NCBI GenBank assembly: GCA_023391725.1
Contig: JAEWAH010000334.1
Location: 1-12,216, forward strand
Origin: Bacillota bacterium
GTDB lineage: Bacteria; Bacillota; Clostridia; Christensenellales; Aristaeellaceae
Direction of reading: 5' to 3'
Length of the DNA stretch: 12,216 nucleotides
How positions within the stretch are numbered: position 1 is the stretch's first letter; the number at the start of each line of letters is the position of its first letter. A program made the position numbers and the translations under genes. The notes under the pieces were generated by a model, which was given only the letters and a program-made list of their open reading frames with translations, was not told where the DNA came from and searched no databases. Positions 12,184-12,216 of the stretch are shown here, one piece after another.

Positions 12184-12216
12184 GCGGATGCCATACGATA
12201 GACCGTATGCATCCGC
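12184..12216. terminator. Hairpin after the KDG kinase gene, at the window edge
   Basis: GCGGATGCCATACG (12184-12197) pairs with CGTATGCATCCGC (12204-12216), leaving one bulged C in a 13-bp stem with a 6-base loop. It lies 30 bases after the kinase stop, a good position for a terminator. The sequence ends at the stem, so a T-run cannot be checked. It could instead be a repeat or regulatory hairpin within a longer operon. Confidence 0.5.

Overview
The window looks like chromosome from a mid-to-high G+C member of the Clostridia (Bacillota). The evidence is strong AGGAGG-type ribosome binding sites, Gram-positive style promoters, a DacF-like carboxypeptidase, a MalT-like (LAL) LuxR regulator, a GlsB/YeaQ-type stress protein and a KDPG aldolase carrying an extra C-terminal domain. 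The genus is not determinable from the sequence alone. I see no phage, transposase, CRISPR array, tRNA or rRNA.

Left part (1-2430): the 3' end of an unrecognised gene on the + strand meets a convergent D-alanyl-D-alanine carboxypeptidase gene on the - strand, with one shared hairpin terminator between them. Upstream of the carboxypeptidase is a small XRE-type regulator gene, also on the - strand, in an AT-rich patch. Divergent from that regulator is a perfect TTGACA-17-TATAAT promoter. A 9-bp-arm palindrome sits on its predicted start site, followed by a leader of about 220 bases before the LAL regulator.

Middle part (2430-8015): the 851-residue LAL regulator is followed by a compact operon, cheW - DUF2442-like gene - methyl-accepting chemotaxis protein, closed by a strong terminator. 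It encodes no CheA, so the CheW and receptor presumably plug into an array encoded elsewhere. The DUF2442-like protein between them is the unusual member.

Right part (8016-12216): a GlsB/YeaQ-family membrane protein and a 55-residue acidic protein form a short unit. A 500-base non-coding stretch follows, containing a long imperfect hairpin (8847-8980). Next comes a 2-keto-3-deoxygluconate (KDG) catabolic locus: an IclR-family regulator with its own promoter and palindromic operator, then a two-gene operon of KDPG aldolase (fused to a VOC-like domain) and a PfkB-family KDG kinase. The kinase would make KDPG from KDG and the aldolase would split it into pyruvate and glyceraldehyde-3-phosphate, as in hexuronate or pectin use. 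A REP-like repeat separates regulator from operon and appears to supply the -35 box of the operon promoter, whose start site carries a second, different palindrome.
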